Shown: positions 8,386 through 17,735 of the stretch, in pieces
Layout of the letters: every line of letters starts with the position of its first letter
Numbering within the stretch: the stretch's first letter is position 1
Position numbers and translations under genes: made by a program
Assembly (NCBI GenBank): GCA_964632545.1
Contig: CAZWBQ010000006.1
Coordinates: forward strand, 20,954-84,953
Direction: 5' to 3'
DNA: 64,000 nt
Source: UBA7398 sp964632545
GTDB lineage: Bacteria; Actinomycetota; Actinomycetes; Nanopelagicales; Nanopelagicaceae
Notes under the pieces: model-generated
Told to the model about the DNA's origin: nothing
Databases searched by the model: none
The model's input: only the letters and a program-made list of their open reading frames with translations

Positions 8386-9289
8386 AACTACTCATAACAT
8401 TTGGTGCCAATGGGACGACTTGAAGGTCCCGAATGGGTTTAAGTTAACTGCAAAACCTATAGCAGAAATGACCAGCACTGAATTATCGGAGATAACTTAT
8501 TATGTCCCGCAATACATGGCTGGAACTCCGGCGCTAGCCTGGATTCCGAAACTTCCAAACCTTCAAATAGTGCAATTACTAAACGCTGGTTATGACGATG
8601 CAATCTCATATCTGCGGCCCGGGTTAGCGTTATGTAACGCCAGAGGTGTACACGATTATTCAACAGCGGAGCTTGCTTTATCCCTAATGCTTGCAAAATT
8701 AAGATTAATCCCAGAATTTAGTGCAAATCAAAATTTAGGGAAATGGGAGCATAAAACTACCGGTTCGGTTGCAGATAAGACAGTTGCAATTGTTGGTTAC
8801 GGCTCTATTGGTAAAACTTTTGAAAGCCTAATTCAAAATTTTCCAATTACAATTCTTAGGTTTGCTCAAACTTCAAGAGAAAACGTTATTGCGATTTCGG
8901 AGATTAACAAGTATTTACCAGAGATTGACGTAGTTGTTTTAATAGTTCCGTTGACTGAAACGACTAAACATTTATTTAATAAAGAACGATTTGAACTTAT
9001 GAAAAAGGGATCTCTTATTATTAATGTAGCCCGTGGCGGCGTAGTAAATACTGATGACTTATTAGCGGCTTTGAGAAGCGGACATATTTTAGCGGCCGTA
9101 GACGTAACTGACCCAGAGCCACTTCCTAGTGATCATCCACTGTGGAAAGAAAAAAATATCTTAATAGTTCCGCATGTTGGTGGCGATTCAGCATCTTTTG
9201 AACCCAGAGCAAGAAAGCTTATCTCTGAACAATTATTAAGAATTTCACAAGATAAACCGATGATTAATCAGATTGCGTGGGAAAAATGA
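8378..9289 (+). CDS. D-isomer-specific 2-hydroxyacid dehydrogenase (second copy)
   Basis: This 303-residue NAD-dependent dehydrogenase has GYGSIG at 140-145, Arg219 in NVARGG, Glu247 and His266 in VPHVGG. It differs strongly in sequence from the member encoded at 2892-3863, especially in the N-terminal substrate domain, so it is probably not a recent duplicate. It overlaps the preceding ThDP-enzyme gene by 8 bp and the next gene by ATGA, so translation of the whole operon appears coupled. Family members reduce glyoxylate, hydroxypyruvate or other 2-oxoacids; the specificity here is unknown. Confidence 0.85.
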   Translation: MSKTTHNIWCQWDDLKVPNGFKLTAKPIAEMTSTELSEITYYVPQYMAGTPALAWIPKLPNLQIVQLLNAGYDDAISYLRPGLALCNARGVHDYSTAELALSLMLAKLRLIPEFSANQNLGKWEHKTTGSVADKTVAIVGYGSIGKTFESLIQNFPITILRFAQTSRENVIAISEINKYLPEIDVVVLIVPLTETTKHLFNKERFELMKKGSLIINVARGGVVNTDDLLAALRSGHILAAVDVTDPEPLPSDHPLWKEKNILIVPHVGGDSASFEPRARKLISEQLLRISQDKPMINQIAWEK

Positions 9290-9606
9290 AATTTGCAGTT
9301 ATGGTGGTTTTTAAAGTTCTGGAAGATAAAATCGCAGAATTTAGTGAGGCACTTATTTGGCATAGCGAAAATACCTGGACTGAAGCTGGTTCGATAAAGT
9401 TTGTGATATATGTAGATGAAGTAGACCCATCTATTTTCTATTTATACGAACTTTACGAAAATCGTAGTGAATTTGAAAAACATACTAAAACGGATTACAT
9501 CTCGGTATTTAGCGCTAAAGCAAAACCATTACTTCGAGAACCATCACAGATATTCCGCGGCGTTCCGCTTGTACCTAATCCAAAGTCAGAGAAGGGCAAA
9601 ATATGA
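9286..9606 (+). CDS. small ABM-like / dimeric alpha-beta barrel protein
   Basis: The protein has 106 residues from the ATG at 9286, chosen because it gives a 4-bp ATGA overlap with the upstream stop; an in-frame GTG at 9277 would overlap more and is less likely. A beta strand (FAVMVVFKV), a helix with Phe/His (FSEALIWHSENTW), the FVIYVDEVDPSIFYLYELYE strand block and a helix with FEKHTKT follow the ferredoxin-like pattern of antibiotic-biosynthesis-monooxygenase (ABM) proteins. Some of these are oxygenases; many others bind or isomerise small ligands. It ends in ATGA with the dikinase gene. Its function here is unknown. Confidence 0.7.
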   Translation: MKFAVMVVFKVLEDKIAEFSEALIWHSENTWTEAGSIKFVIYVDEVDPSIFYLYELYENRSEFEKHTKTDYISVFSAKAKPLLREPSQIFRGVPLVPNPKSEKGKI

Positions 9607-12314
9607 GCGCAAAATATATTCACCCGTTCTCTTTTGGAGATCGGAGTAAATCCGATTTATTAGGCGGTAAAGGTGCAAATCTTGCGGAAATGGTGAAGAT
9701 TGGGTTACCAGTGCCGCCCGGCTTCACAATTACAACGTTAGCCTGTCGTGAATTCCTGTTAACTGGCGAGATTCCAAGTTCCTTACCTCAGGAACTTGAA
9801 GCAGCGCTATCAAACTTGGAGAAGGAGTTAGGTAAAAAGTTCGGTGATCCGAAGAATCCGCTTTTAGTGTCTGTTCGTTCTGGGGCTAAATTTTCAATGC
9901 CGGGCATGATGGAAACGGTATTAAATGTTGGCATGACGCCAGAAGTTGCACATGCGCTGGCAGAACAGACCGGTAATCCAAAATTTGCTTGGGATTGTTA
10001 TCGCAGGTTTGTTGACATGTATGGCCGAATTGTTTGTGAAGTTCCACAGAGCGAATTTCATAAAATTCAACAACGGGTATTGAATGTTTTTGGCGTAGCT
10101 GCAATCTCCGATTTAGATGTTGATGGACTCCAAGCACTTACCGATGGATATATTAAAGAGACTGAAGCTCTCACAGGGGAAACTTTCCCAATCGATCCCA
10201 GAGAACATTTAACAAGATCAGTACAGGCAGTGTTTCACTCTTGGAACTCAGAACGTGCCCAACTTTATCGGCAACGTGAAAGAATTCCTTCCGATCTAGG
10301 TACTGCCGTAAATGTGCAGTCGATGATTTTTGGCAATCTAAGTGATGATTCCGGAACTGGGGTTGCATTCACTAGAGACCCTGCAACCGGTGAAACTGGT
10401 AGTTATGGTGACTATTTAGTTAGAGCACAGGGCGAAGATGTTGTCGCTGGCATTCGAAATACTATGTCGTTAGACGATATGGGCAAAGAATTTCCAAAAG
10501 TACATGCAGAATTAGAAAAGGTAATGTCCAATCTTGAATCTCATTATCGAGATCTCTGCGATATTGAATTTACCGTTGAAAAAGGCAAGTTATGGATTCT
10601 GCAGACCCGCGTGGGAAAACGGACTGCTGAAGCAGCTTTTAGGATTGCGGTTCAGTTAGTCGATGAAGGAAAAATAACGATAGATGAAGCGCTAACTAGA
10701 GTCGGCGGCGCACAACTTGCGCAGTTAATGTTTCCACAATTTGATTTACGCGGATCGGTTAAAGAATTGGCTCGAGGAATTCCAGCTTCACCAGGAGCAG
10801 CAGTGGGTGCGGTGGTTTTTGATTCAAAACGTGCACTAGATGCATCGCGTGATGGTAAGAAAGTTATTTTAGTTCGCCGCGAAACAAGTCCAGATGACTT
10901 AGTGGGGATGGTTGCTGCGCAAGGAATATTAACTAGTCGCGGCGGAAAAACGTCTCATGCTGCAGTAGTTGCACGCGGTATGGGAAAAACTGCAGTATGT
11001 GGAACTGAAAGTATTACTGTTAATGAGAGCGGTGGCTTTTTTACAGTTGGCGGCGAGAGTGTTTACGAAGGAGAAGTTATTTCAATTGACGGTTCTACCG
11101 GCGCCGTTTATCTAGACGAACTTCCAGTTGTTGCCTCTCCAGTCACTTCATATTTAGAAGGTTTGCTTTCTTCAGCAAGTGATGAAGCTTCACCAGTTGT
11201 TAAAGCAGTAGATCGAATTTTGACGCATGCAGACAAAATTCGACGGCTAGAAGTTCGGGCAAATGCTGATACGCCAGAAGATGCAATTAGAGCACGAATT
11301 CTCGGCGCTGAAGGTGTGGGACTTTGTAGGACTGAACATATGTTTCTTGGACCAAGAAGGTCATATGTTGAGCGATTGGTTTTGGCGGAGAACGAAGATG
11401 TGCAACGCGGCGTAATTGGTGAAATGGAAGTATTGCAGCGAGCGGATTTCGTAGGAATCATGATGGCAATGTCTGGATTAGCAGTAACGGTTCGTTTGCT
11501 TGATCCACCGCTCCATGAATTCTTGCCGCCACTTGCTGAGCTAACTGCAAATATGTCTAGGGCTGAAGCGTTAAATAGTGAGATTTCAGCGCGAGATAGC
11601 GCAGTTTTTGCAGCGGTTAAACGAATGCATGAATCAAACCCAATGCTTGGACTTCGCGGCGTTCGTCTAGGCATTTTGATTCCAGAGCTATACAAAATGC
11701 AGGTTCGAGCTTTAGTACATGCGCTAATTGAAGTTCGTAAATTGGGTCATGATCCAAAGCCAGAAGTAATGATTCCGTTAGTTGCGACGCAACGCGAACT
11801 ACTGTACCTGCGCGAATCTTTGGAAGATGAAATTAGTAAAACCCTAAAAGGAACCGGGCAAAGTGCAACGATTCCAATTGGAACCATGATTGAAACGCCT
11901 CGAGCTGCAATCACTGCAGAACGGTTAGGTGTTTATGCTGACTTCTTCTCGTTTGGTACAAATGATTTAACTCAACTAACTTGGGCATTTAGTCGCGATG
12001 ATGTTGAGTCATCATTCTTGCCAAGATATCTCGATTTGGAACTTTTACCATTTAACCCATTTGAATCGCTGGATCAAGCTGGAGTAGGAATTTTAGTTAA
12101 AACGGCTACCGACCAAGCTCGTTCTATTAGAGCCGATTTCAAAATTGGTGTATGCGGTGAACACGGTGGCGATCCGTCCAGCATTCATTTCTTCGACAAG
12201 ATCGGGCTGGACTATGTTTCTTGCTCACCATATCGAGTACCGGTTGCAAGACTTGAAAGTGGTAGGGCAGTTGTACAAACAGATGGCGTTAATGCAAGTC
12301 TAACCCTTGGTTAA
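9603..12314 (+). CDS. ppdK: pyruvate, phosphate dikinase
   Basis: This 903-residue full-length enzyme interconverts pyruvate + ATP + Pi and PEP + AMP + PPi. The N-terminal ATP-grasp domain (1-350) holds the GGKGANLAEM start motif. The swivelling phosphohistidine domain has TSRGGKTSHAA with His452. The C-terminal PEP-utilising barrel ends with CGEHGGD, whose Cys851 is the general acid. It is the last gene of the rightward operon (ATGA overlap with the ABM-like gene), so it is probably co-induced and lets pyruvate from sugar-acid breakdown feed PEP and gluconeogenesis. Its stop codon abuts the convergent ABC gene with no spacer. Confidence 0.95.
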   Translation: MSAKYIHPFSFGDRSKSDLLGGKGANLAEMVKIGLPVPPGFTITTLACREFLLTGEIPSSLPQELEAALSNLEKELGKKFGDPKNPLLVSVRSGAKFSMPGMMETVLNVGMTPEVAHALAEQTGNPKFAWDCYRRFVDMYGRIVCEVPQSEFHKIQQRVLNVFGVAAISDLDVDGLQALTDGYIKETEALTGETFPIDPREHLTRSVQAVFHSWNSERAQLYRQRERIPSDLGTAVNVQSMIFGNLSDDSGTGVAFTRDPATGETGSYGDYLVRAQGEDVVAGIRNTMSLDDMGKEFPKVHAELEKVMSNLESHYRDLCDIEFTVEKGKLWILQTRVGKRTAEAAFRIAVQLVDEGKITIDEALTRVGGAQLAQLMFPQFDLRGSVKELARGIPASPGAAVGAVVFDSKRALDASRDGKKVILVRRETSPDDLVGMVAAQGILTSRGGKTSHAAVVARGMGKTAVCGTESITVNESGGFFTVGGESVYEGEVISIDGSTGAVYLDELPVVASPVTSYLEGLLSSASDEASPVVKAVDRILTHADKIRRLEVRANADTPEDAIRARILGAEGVGLCRTEHMFLGPRRSYVERLVLAENEDVQRGVIGEMEVLQRADFVGIMMAMSGLAVTVRLLDPPLHEFLPPLAELTANMSRAEALNSEISARDSAVFAAVKRMHESNPMLGLRGVRLGILIPELYKMQVRALVHALIEVRKLGHDPKPEVMIPLVATQRELLYLRESLEDEISKTLKGTGQSATIPIGTMIETPRAAITAERLGVYADFFSFGTNDLTQLTWAFSRDDVESSFLPRYLDLELLPFNPFESLDQAGVGILVKTATDQARSIRADFKIGVCGEHGGDPSSIHFFDKIGLDYVSCSPYRVPVARLESGRAVVQTDGVNASLTLG

Positions 12315-13082
12315 TTATTTAATTGAGTGACCAGGGATAGATGAGATTAATTTTTTTGTGTAATCCTCTTTTGGATTATTAAAAATTTCTTCAGATTTAC
12401 CTGATTCAACAAAGACGCCATCTTTCATTACATATACGTAATCAGAGAGATATCTAATTACACCCAAGTCATGCGAAACCAGAACAATAGATAATCCCTT
12501 TTTTATTAGTTCATTAAATAATCCGAGAAGTTGGGCTTGCGCACTCTGATCAATTGCAGAGGTGGGTTCATCGGCAATAAGAACGCTAGGTTGGGCCGAA
12601 AGCGCCCGTGCCACACTAGCTCTTTGACGTTGACCACCCGATAACTTACTTGGGAATTTTTGCGCATCTAGATTGCTGATGCCCATACTTTCAAGTAAAT
12701 CTAGCGCCGCTACTTTTGCTGCTTTCTTATCCAATCCTTGATGTTGGCGAATTGCTTCAGCTATAGCTTTAATAATACGCATTCGTGGATTCAAACTTCC
12801 ATATGGATCTTGAAAAACCATCTGTACTTCTTTGCGAAGCGCACCTTCATAGGTGTTCTTACCGTTTTGAATTGGCTTTTCCATGAAAGTAACAGAACCA
12901 GATGTTGGTAATTGCAGACCCGAAAGAACTCGAGCAAAAGTTGATTTACCACTTCCGGATTCACCGACAATGCCGATTGTTTGACCTTTTGGCAAAACAA
13001 AATCTACATGGTCAACTGCTTTAATAATGTCACCATAAGAATCAAAAGTTACTGACACATTTTTAGCTTCGATAATATTCAA
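12315..13082 (-). CDS. ABC importer ATP-binding protein, DppF/OppF type
   Basis: This 255-residue ATPase of the peptide/nickel/oligosaccharide (family 5) importer class has Walker A GESGSGKST at 40-48, Q-loop near 91, signature LSGGQRQR at 147-154, Walker B with DEPTSA at 171-176, and a switch His in VSHDLG. It starts with TTG at 13082, 6 bp downstream of the partner ATPase gene. It is the last gene of the five-gene importer operon reading leftwards. It works as a heterodimer with the other ATPase at the inner face of the membrane. Substrate class is not readable from the ATPase. Confidence 0.9.
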   Translation of the reverse strand: MNIIEAKNVSVTFDSYGDIIKAVDHVDFVLPKGQTIGIVGESGSGKSTFARVLSGLQLPTSGSVTFMEKPIQNGKNTYEGALRKEVQMVFQDPYGSLNPRMRIIKAIAEAIRQHQGLDKKAAKVAALDLLESMGISNLDAQKFPSKLSGGQRQRASVARALSAQPSVLIADEPTSAIDQSAQAQLLGLFNELIKKGLSIVLVSHDLGVIRYLSDYVYVMKDGVFVESGKSEEIFNNPKEDYTKKLISSIPGHSIK

Positions 13083-13088
13083 GTATCG

Positions 13089-14075
13089 CTACCTCGCAAT
13101 TTCGTCATGGCGTAGACAGGATGTTTGATGGTTTGATCCGATTGAGATCAGTGGCAAATCTTGCTTTACCCGACATTGATCTTTAGCAAAATCGCAACGT
13201 TCTGAGAAACGGCAACCTTCGGGCCAACTACCAACAGAAGGTGGTTGGCCATTTATTGTCTTCAACTGACCTTTTGGTTCGACAAGATCAATGCGCGAAT
13301 TATAAAGAGCAATTGTATAAGGATGCTTTGATGCCTTAATTGACTTCGAAGGAATCTTTTCAACCGTTGTGCCGGCGTGCATGACCACAATGTCATCGCA
13401 AATTTCATTGATAAGCGGTAAATCATGCGAAACTAAAATAATTGAAGTATTGAAATCCTTACGGATTTGTTTGAGAAGATCCATAATTTCTGCCTGAACC
13501 GTTACATCAAGTCCGGTCGTTGGTTCATCTGCCACAATTAATTGCGGCTGTTGTGCGATTGCACATGCAATCATTACTCGCTGCTTCATACCTCCAGAAA
13601 GTTCGTGCTGGTATTGCTTTAAAACCGTCTCTGGGCGTCGAATTTGCACGATATTCAATAGCTCTAATGAGCGTTTTTCGACATCAGATTTTGGAAAATT
13701 CTCATCCTGCAAAATTGCTTCGGCGAGTTGAGCGCCAATAGTCATTACTGGGTTCGGACCAGCAAGTGCACTCTGTGGCACATAGCCAATTCGTTTACCG
13801 CGAATTTCATTCCAAACGTTCTGTTTTGCGGTAATTAAGTCAATTCCATCAAACTTCAATTCTCCGGATGCAATATAAGCACCACGTCGTCCCAGAGTTC
13901 CTACCAAGGATCGACATAACATCGTTTTCCCAGATCCAGATTCTCCGATTAAACCAATTATCTGTCCTGGCTCAATAATTAATGAAGCTGTATCTACAAT
14001 CGAAAGACGCTTCGCTTTGGTAACTCTGACATCAATCTTTAAGTTCTTAATTTCAAGTAGATGGTTTGTTGACAT
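13089..14075 (-). CDS. ABC importer ATP-binding protein, DppD/OppD type
   Basis: This 328-residue ATPase has Walker A GESGSGKT at 44-51, signature LSGGMKQR, Walker B with DEPTTGLD, and a C-terminal oligopeptide/dipeptide-type extension carrying three cysteines spaced CRFSERCDFAKDQC, the known Cys cluster of this subfamily. It abuts the DppC-like permease gene directly (stop and start adjacent). Together with the DppF-like partner it would power a family-5 binding-protein importer. Confidence 0.9.
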   Translation of the reverse strand: MSTNHLLEIKNLKIDVRVTKAKRLSIVDTASLIIEPGQIIGLIGESGSGKTMLCRSLVGTLGRRGAYIASGELKFDGIDLITAKQNVWNEIRGKRIGYVPQSALAGPNPVMTIGAQLAEAILQDENFPKSDVEKRSLELLNIVQIRRPETVLKQYQHELSGGMKQRVMIACAIAQQPQLIVADEPTTGLDVTVQAEIMDLLKQIRKDFNTSIILVSHDLPLINEICDDIVVMHAGTTVEKIPSKSIKASKHPYTIALYNSRIDLVEPKGQLKTINGQPPSVGSWPEGCRFSERCDFAKDQCRVKQDLPLISIGSNHQTSCLRHDEIAR

Positions 14076-14915
14076 CTAGATACCTCGATCTCTTCGAGAT
14101 ATACCTTCGACAATAAATGAAAGCGATACAGCCGACCAGCAAAGCGCTAACCCTGGGAAAATAACTAACCACCAAGATTGTGCTAAGAATGCACGGCCAT
14201 CAGCAATCATTGAACCCCACTCAGCCATAGGTGGTCGAGCAGCTAGACCTAAGAATGAAAGACCTGAAACAACCACAATGACTAAAATGAAATCGCTTAG
14301 CGCGTACGCAACGGTTTCGGAGGACACATTTGGCGCAATATGTTTCAATACAATTCTACGCTTTGAGTAACCAAGCGTTTTTGCTGCCTCAATGTAATTT
14401 TGTTTAGAAACCACAACGGCTCTAGTTCTGGAAATACGCGCATACCTCGCCCAGTTAGTTATCGCGAGGATTATCACTACGCTCTTTAAGCCAGATCCTA
14501 AGAAAGTAAGCATTGCGACCGCAATAATTAAAAGTGGAAATGCGTTAATGCCATCAATCAGAGAACCAACAAGGCTTAGAACATATTTATTCTTGGCTAG
14601 TCCAAGTAAAATACCGATGATAGTTCCGATAGCTAGCGGAATACTCACCCCTAGGAAAGCTACGCCGAGATCAATTCCTACGCTTGAAAATGTTCGAGTC
14701 ATTACATCTCGGCCAAGTTGGTCTAACCCAAATGGATGTTGCCAACTTGGTGGCATAAAGGGATCTCCGATGAATTCATCAGATTTGTATGGACCAAAAT
14801 TCGGAATAACAATTCCTAAAATGACCATTACTCCCAGCATTATTAGGCCAGCAAATATTCCAAATCCTCCTGGTAGCGCAAGCCAATCTTTAAATTTAGT
14901 AATTCGAGTTTTCAT
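14076..14915 (-). CDS. ABC importer permease, DppC/OppC type
   Basis: This 279-residue integral membrane protein has a first membrane helix near 18-40, an outward loop carrying the GLDQLGRDVMTR block of DppC proteins, and five further helices ending near 270. The EAA-loop motif EAAKTLGYSKRRI (about 172-184) contacts the ATPases. It overlaps the DppB-like gene by 4 bp. It forms the translocation path with the DppB-like subunit. Confidence 0.9.
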   Translation of the reverse strand: MKTRITKFKDWLALPGGFGIFAGLIMLGVMVILGIVIPNFGPYKSDEFIGDPFMPPSWQHPFGLDQLGRDVMTRTFSSVGIDLGVAFLGVSIPLAIGTIIGILLGLAKNKYVLSLVGSLIDGINAFPLLIIAVAMLTFLGSGLKSVVIILAITNWARYARISRTRAVVVSKQNYIEAAKTLGYSKRRIVLKHIAPNVSSETVAYALSDFILVIVVVSGLSFLGLAARPPMAEWGSMIADGRAFLAQSWWLVIFPGLALCWSAVSLSFIVEGISRRDRGI

Positions 14916-15856
14916 ATTTTCACTCTTCGATCTAGTGCATAAGCAATTACATCACCGATGAAGCTAATAAACACAGTGACTATGCCAAATATCAATAAAA
15001 TTCCTTGGACTACCGGGTAGTCGCTAGTTAAAACCGCATTCACCATTTCGCGGCCAATTCCTGGAAGTGTAAAGATAGTTTCTAAAATAACAGTTGCGCC
15101 AAGCATTGTGCCCATCATGTAGGAAAGCAAAACCACTGTTGGAGCCATAGAAGGTTTTAAAATATAGAACCAGAAAAAACGGCGGCGACCAACGCCACGA
15201 ATAATTCCAGTTTCAACAAACTCTTCTTCTTTAGTTTCAACTACCGAGCTAAAAATAACTCGCGAGACTACGGAAGTCATAATTAGCGTATTTACAAGAA
15301 CGGGTAACCAGAGATATTTCAAATTTTGCGGGAACTGCGGTTCATATCCAAAAACTGGAGACCAATTTACCCGAACCGTGAAAATTAATATTCCTACCAT
15401 TGCAATAAAAAAATTAGGTGTGGCAAGGATTACTGCAGTGATACCTCGAAACGCATAAACAATGGGCGCTTTACCGGACCATGCAATTGCGGTTCCGATT
15501 GGGATAGAGAGTAGTACGGCAAATAACGTTGAAAAAAGAATTAAGTAAACAGTCAAAGGCAGTGTAGATCCAATTATTTCTTTTACGGTGCGCCCAGTTT
15601 GAAGCGAAATTCCCAAATTTCCATGGAGGAGATCAATCACATAAGTTGTGAATTGATGATAAATACTGCCATCCAAATTAAGTTGTTTTCTCAGCTCTTC
15701 GATGGCACCAGCTTCAACGCCACCAAGCCTGGCAGAGGCTGGATCTCCAGGCAGGATTCTCATAATTGAGAACGAGATAACCATCACCCAGAACCCAACA
15801 GAGATGGCTCGGCCAAAGCGACCAAGAATCGTGCGCAAGATTTGATTTTTCAACAA
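14912..15856 (-). CDS. ABC importer permease, DppB/OppB type
   Basis: This 314-residue permease has an N-terminal membrane helix, the LPGDPA(S)AR motif of DppB proteins near residue 35, and a cytoplasmic EAA-type loop (VETGIIRGVGRRR) followed by ILKPS. It begins with TTG at 15856, with an AAGGGA ribosome site about 11 bp upstream; no ATG lies in frame nearby. It is separated from the binding-protein gene by 159 bp that contain a perfect stem-loop, so its expression is probably lower than that of the binding protein. Confidence 0.9.
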   Translation of the reverse strand: MLKNQILRTILGRFGRAISVGFWVMVISFSIMRILPGDPASARLGGVEAGAIEELRKQLNLDGSIYHQFTTYVIDLLHGNLGISLQTGRTVKEIIGSTLPLTVYLILFSTLFAVLLSIPIGTAIAWSGKAPIVYAFRGITAVILATPNFFIAMVGILIFTVRVNWSPVFGYEPQFPQNLKYLWLPVLVNTLIMTSVVSRVIFSSVVETKEEEFVETGIIRGVGRRRFFWFYILKPSMAPTVVLLSYMMGTMLGATVILETIFTLPGIGREMVNAVLTSDYPVVQGILLIFGIVTVFISFIGDVIAYALDRRVKI

Positions 15857-15909
15857 GCTAACACAATTCCCTTCGTTAAATTTCGGAAATTTACTTACTA
15901 ATCAGAAAA

Positions 15910-15943
15910 GTTAACAAGGTAATTTCGCGATTACCTTGTTAAC
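15910..15943 (-). terminator. perfect 14-bp stem-loop between binding-protein and permease genes
   Basis: Arms at 15910-15923 and 15930-15943 are perfectly complementary (GTTAACAAGGTAAT and its reverse complement) with a 6-base loop TTCGCG. On the transcribed minus strand the stem is followed by CTTTTC, a short U-rich tail. Such hairpins just after a binding-protein gene commonly stabilise its mRNA and terminate part of the transcripts, giving excess binding protein. The structure is seen; the role is inferred. Confidence 0.75.
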
Positions 15944-16015
15944 TCTCCCTACAATCTAGTTAAGTGCTTTCGCGCTCAGCTAGCCCTCGATATCAAATAA
16001 TTTTCGGTTAGAAAA

Positions 16016-17626
16016 TTAATTTGTTGGTAGCGCAGGATTAGTTGCGATAACAAATTGCAACTGTCCTGGCATAAGTGCTTGAACTAGTCCAGCTCCGATA
16101 TTGCTACCAGATAGGTAGAAACGAGTTCCAACTGGGATAAATGTTGATAAATCCCAAGCAATCTTTTCAACCTGAGCAAGCTTGTCCTTGATAACCACTG
16201 GGCTAGTTGCAGATCCAGCTTCATCTAGTAATTTCTTGGTATCAGCAAGAGTTGCATCTGGAATATTTGCGTTTGCCGCCCATACGCCACCTGGATAGAA
16301 CCAGTTGCTTAGTTGCAGAATTGGAGTGGCTGCGTTATTACCAAACCACATAGCTTCCCATTCACGCTTGTTGATTACGGCAGATATGTTTGTATCTGGA
16401 GTAACCATATCGATAGTTACATCAATACCAACGATGGCTAGGTTAGCTTTAATGATTGAAACTGCATCTTGCCATAGCACGCGGTTTGGCACATGGAGAT
16501 AAAGTTTAAATCCATTTGCGTAACCCGCATCTTTTAGCAACTTACGTGCAGCAGCAGTATCACGTGCACCACTCTTAGGAACGGAGCAGAGATAGTAAGG
16601 GTTGTTGGTATTGAACTGCATTCCGCAGTTTGGACCAGATAGATTATTAAATGCAACGCGCATGATTGATGGGCGATCGATTGCAAGCGAAATTGCTTGG
16701 CGAACTCGAGCGTCTTTTAGCGCCTTGTTTGGCTGTCCAACACCCATGTTAAATGCAATCATGAATGTGCCAGAGTCCTTAGCAGCAGCAACACGGAACT
16801 TAGTTTTATCGAACTTTGCCTGTGCAGCAGCTAATGGAAGTTCCATTACATAGTCAACAGTGCCAGCTTGGAAAGCTGCTAGTCGAGTATTTGCATCAGG
16901 AATTGTTACGACACGAAGTTCTTTTGTTACTGGCTTTGCCCAGTAATTTGGGTTAGCTACAACTACGAATAAATCAGTACCTGGAGTAAATGTTTTGACC
17001 ATCATTGGGCCAGCGCTTACTGGGTTCTTGAAGTATGCAGCAGCTTTTTCCTTGGTGTCAGTCTTTGCTGCTGGGTGAATTCCCATGAATTGTTGTGCAA
17101 GTGCAAAGTGGAAGTCAGTGTATGGAGACTTAAGTGTCCACACTAATGTGTGAGCATCTTTAGCTACAACCTTATCTACTTTTGCAATATATGAAGCTGA
17201 AGATTTTGAAGCTACCCAACGGTCATATGCGTTTACCGCATCTGCGGCAACAAGTGCAGTTCCATCTGAGTAGTTAATAGTTCTAATAGTTTGAGTAACT
17301 GTTAGAAAATCTGAAGATATTGTTTCAGCCGTTACGAGATCAGCTGCTGGAAATCCGGCAGCATTGAATCGATAAAGTTGGCCTTGAACAATATAAGACA
17401 TTTGGCTTTCGGTATATCCACCTACTGGAGTGACCGCATCTAGCGAGCCAACTCGGTGCAGCGCTGCATAGGTAACTGAATCGCAATCCGCAGTTTTAGC
17501 TACAGATTTTAAATTACAGTTTTTACCTGAAACAGCGTTTGCGGATTGGAGTCCGACAAAGCCCGTAAGGGCAAGAGCGAGGGTTGCTCCAATCGCAATC
17601 ATTTTATTTTTGCGATTAATTAACAT
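16016..17626 (-). CDS. family-5 extracellular solute-binding protein
   Basis: This 536-residue secreted protein has a signal peptide of about 31 residues: n-region MLINRKNK, hydrophobic core, AxA-type cleavage after SANA. There is no lipobox cysteine. The body has the family-5 (DppA/OppA) layout, with the YNFDG-like region replaced by YAALHR near 53, ARQAISLAIDR near 310, and a C-terminal lobe near 450-530. It is the first gene of the importer operon and delivers ligand to the permease pair. Neighbouring catabolic genes suggest a non-peptide ligand, but peptides cannot be excluded. Confidence 0.88.
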   Translation of the reverse strand: MLINRKNKMIAIGATLALALTGFVGLQSANAVSGKNCNLKSVAKTADCDSVTYAALHRVGSLDAVTPVGGYTESQMSYIVQGQLYRFNAAGFPAADLVTAETISSDFLTVTQTIRTINYSDGTALVAADAVNAYDRWVASKSSASYIAKVDKVVAKDAHTLVWTLKSPYTDFHFALAQQFMGIHPAAKTDTKEKAAAYFKNPVSAGPMMVKTFTPGTDLFVVVANPNYWAKPVTKELRVVTIPDANTRLAAFQAGTVDYVMELPLAAAQAKFDKTKFRVAAAKDSGTFMIAFNMGVGQPNKALKDARVRQAISLAIDRPSIMRVAFNNLSGPNCGMQFNTNNPYYLCSVPKSGARDTAAARKLLKDAGYANGFKLYLHVPNRVLWQDAVSIIKANLAIVGIDVTIDMVTPDTNISAVINKREWEAMWFGNNAATPILQLSNWFYPGGVWAANANIPDATLADTKKLLDEAGSATSPVVIKDKLAQVEKIAWDLSTFIPVGTRFYLSGSNIGAGLVQALMPGQLQFVIATNPALPTN

Positions 17627-17656
17627 TTACTGCCTTTCCTAGGGTAAGACCGTATG

Positions 17657-17676
17657 GTAAATGGTTAACGGTTTAC
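17657..17676. promoter_or_regulatory. 20-bp imperfect palindrome upstream of the binding-protein gene
   Basis: GTAAA TGGTTAACGG TTTAC is symmetric at 16 of 20 positions around a central GTTAAC (17664-17669). It ends about 30 bp upstream of the importer's first start codon (17626), where a repressor of LacI-like type could overlap the promoter. A TACCAT hexamer just downstream on the minus strand could be the -10. No regulator gene lies beside it. Confidence 0.4.
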
Positions 17677-17735
17677 AGAAGGTTAGGGCAAGCACTCGTT
17701 GAGTTCAAGAGATAGAACCTGATTTTTTGAGTTTT

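Noticed and set aside
14548..14961. 137-codon open frame on the plus strand
   Set aside because: It is antisense to two well-supported permease genes and its composition reflects their reverse complement; no homology features.
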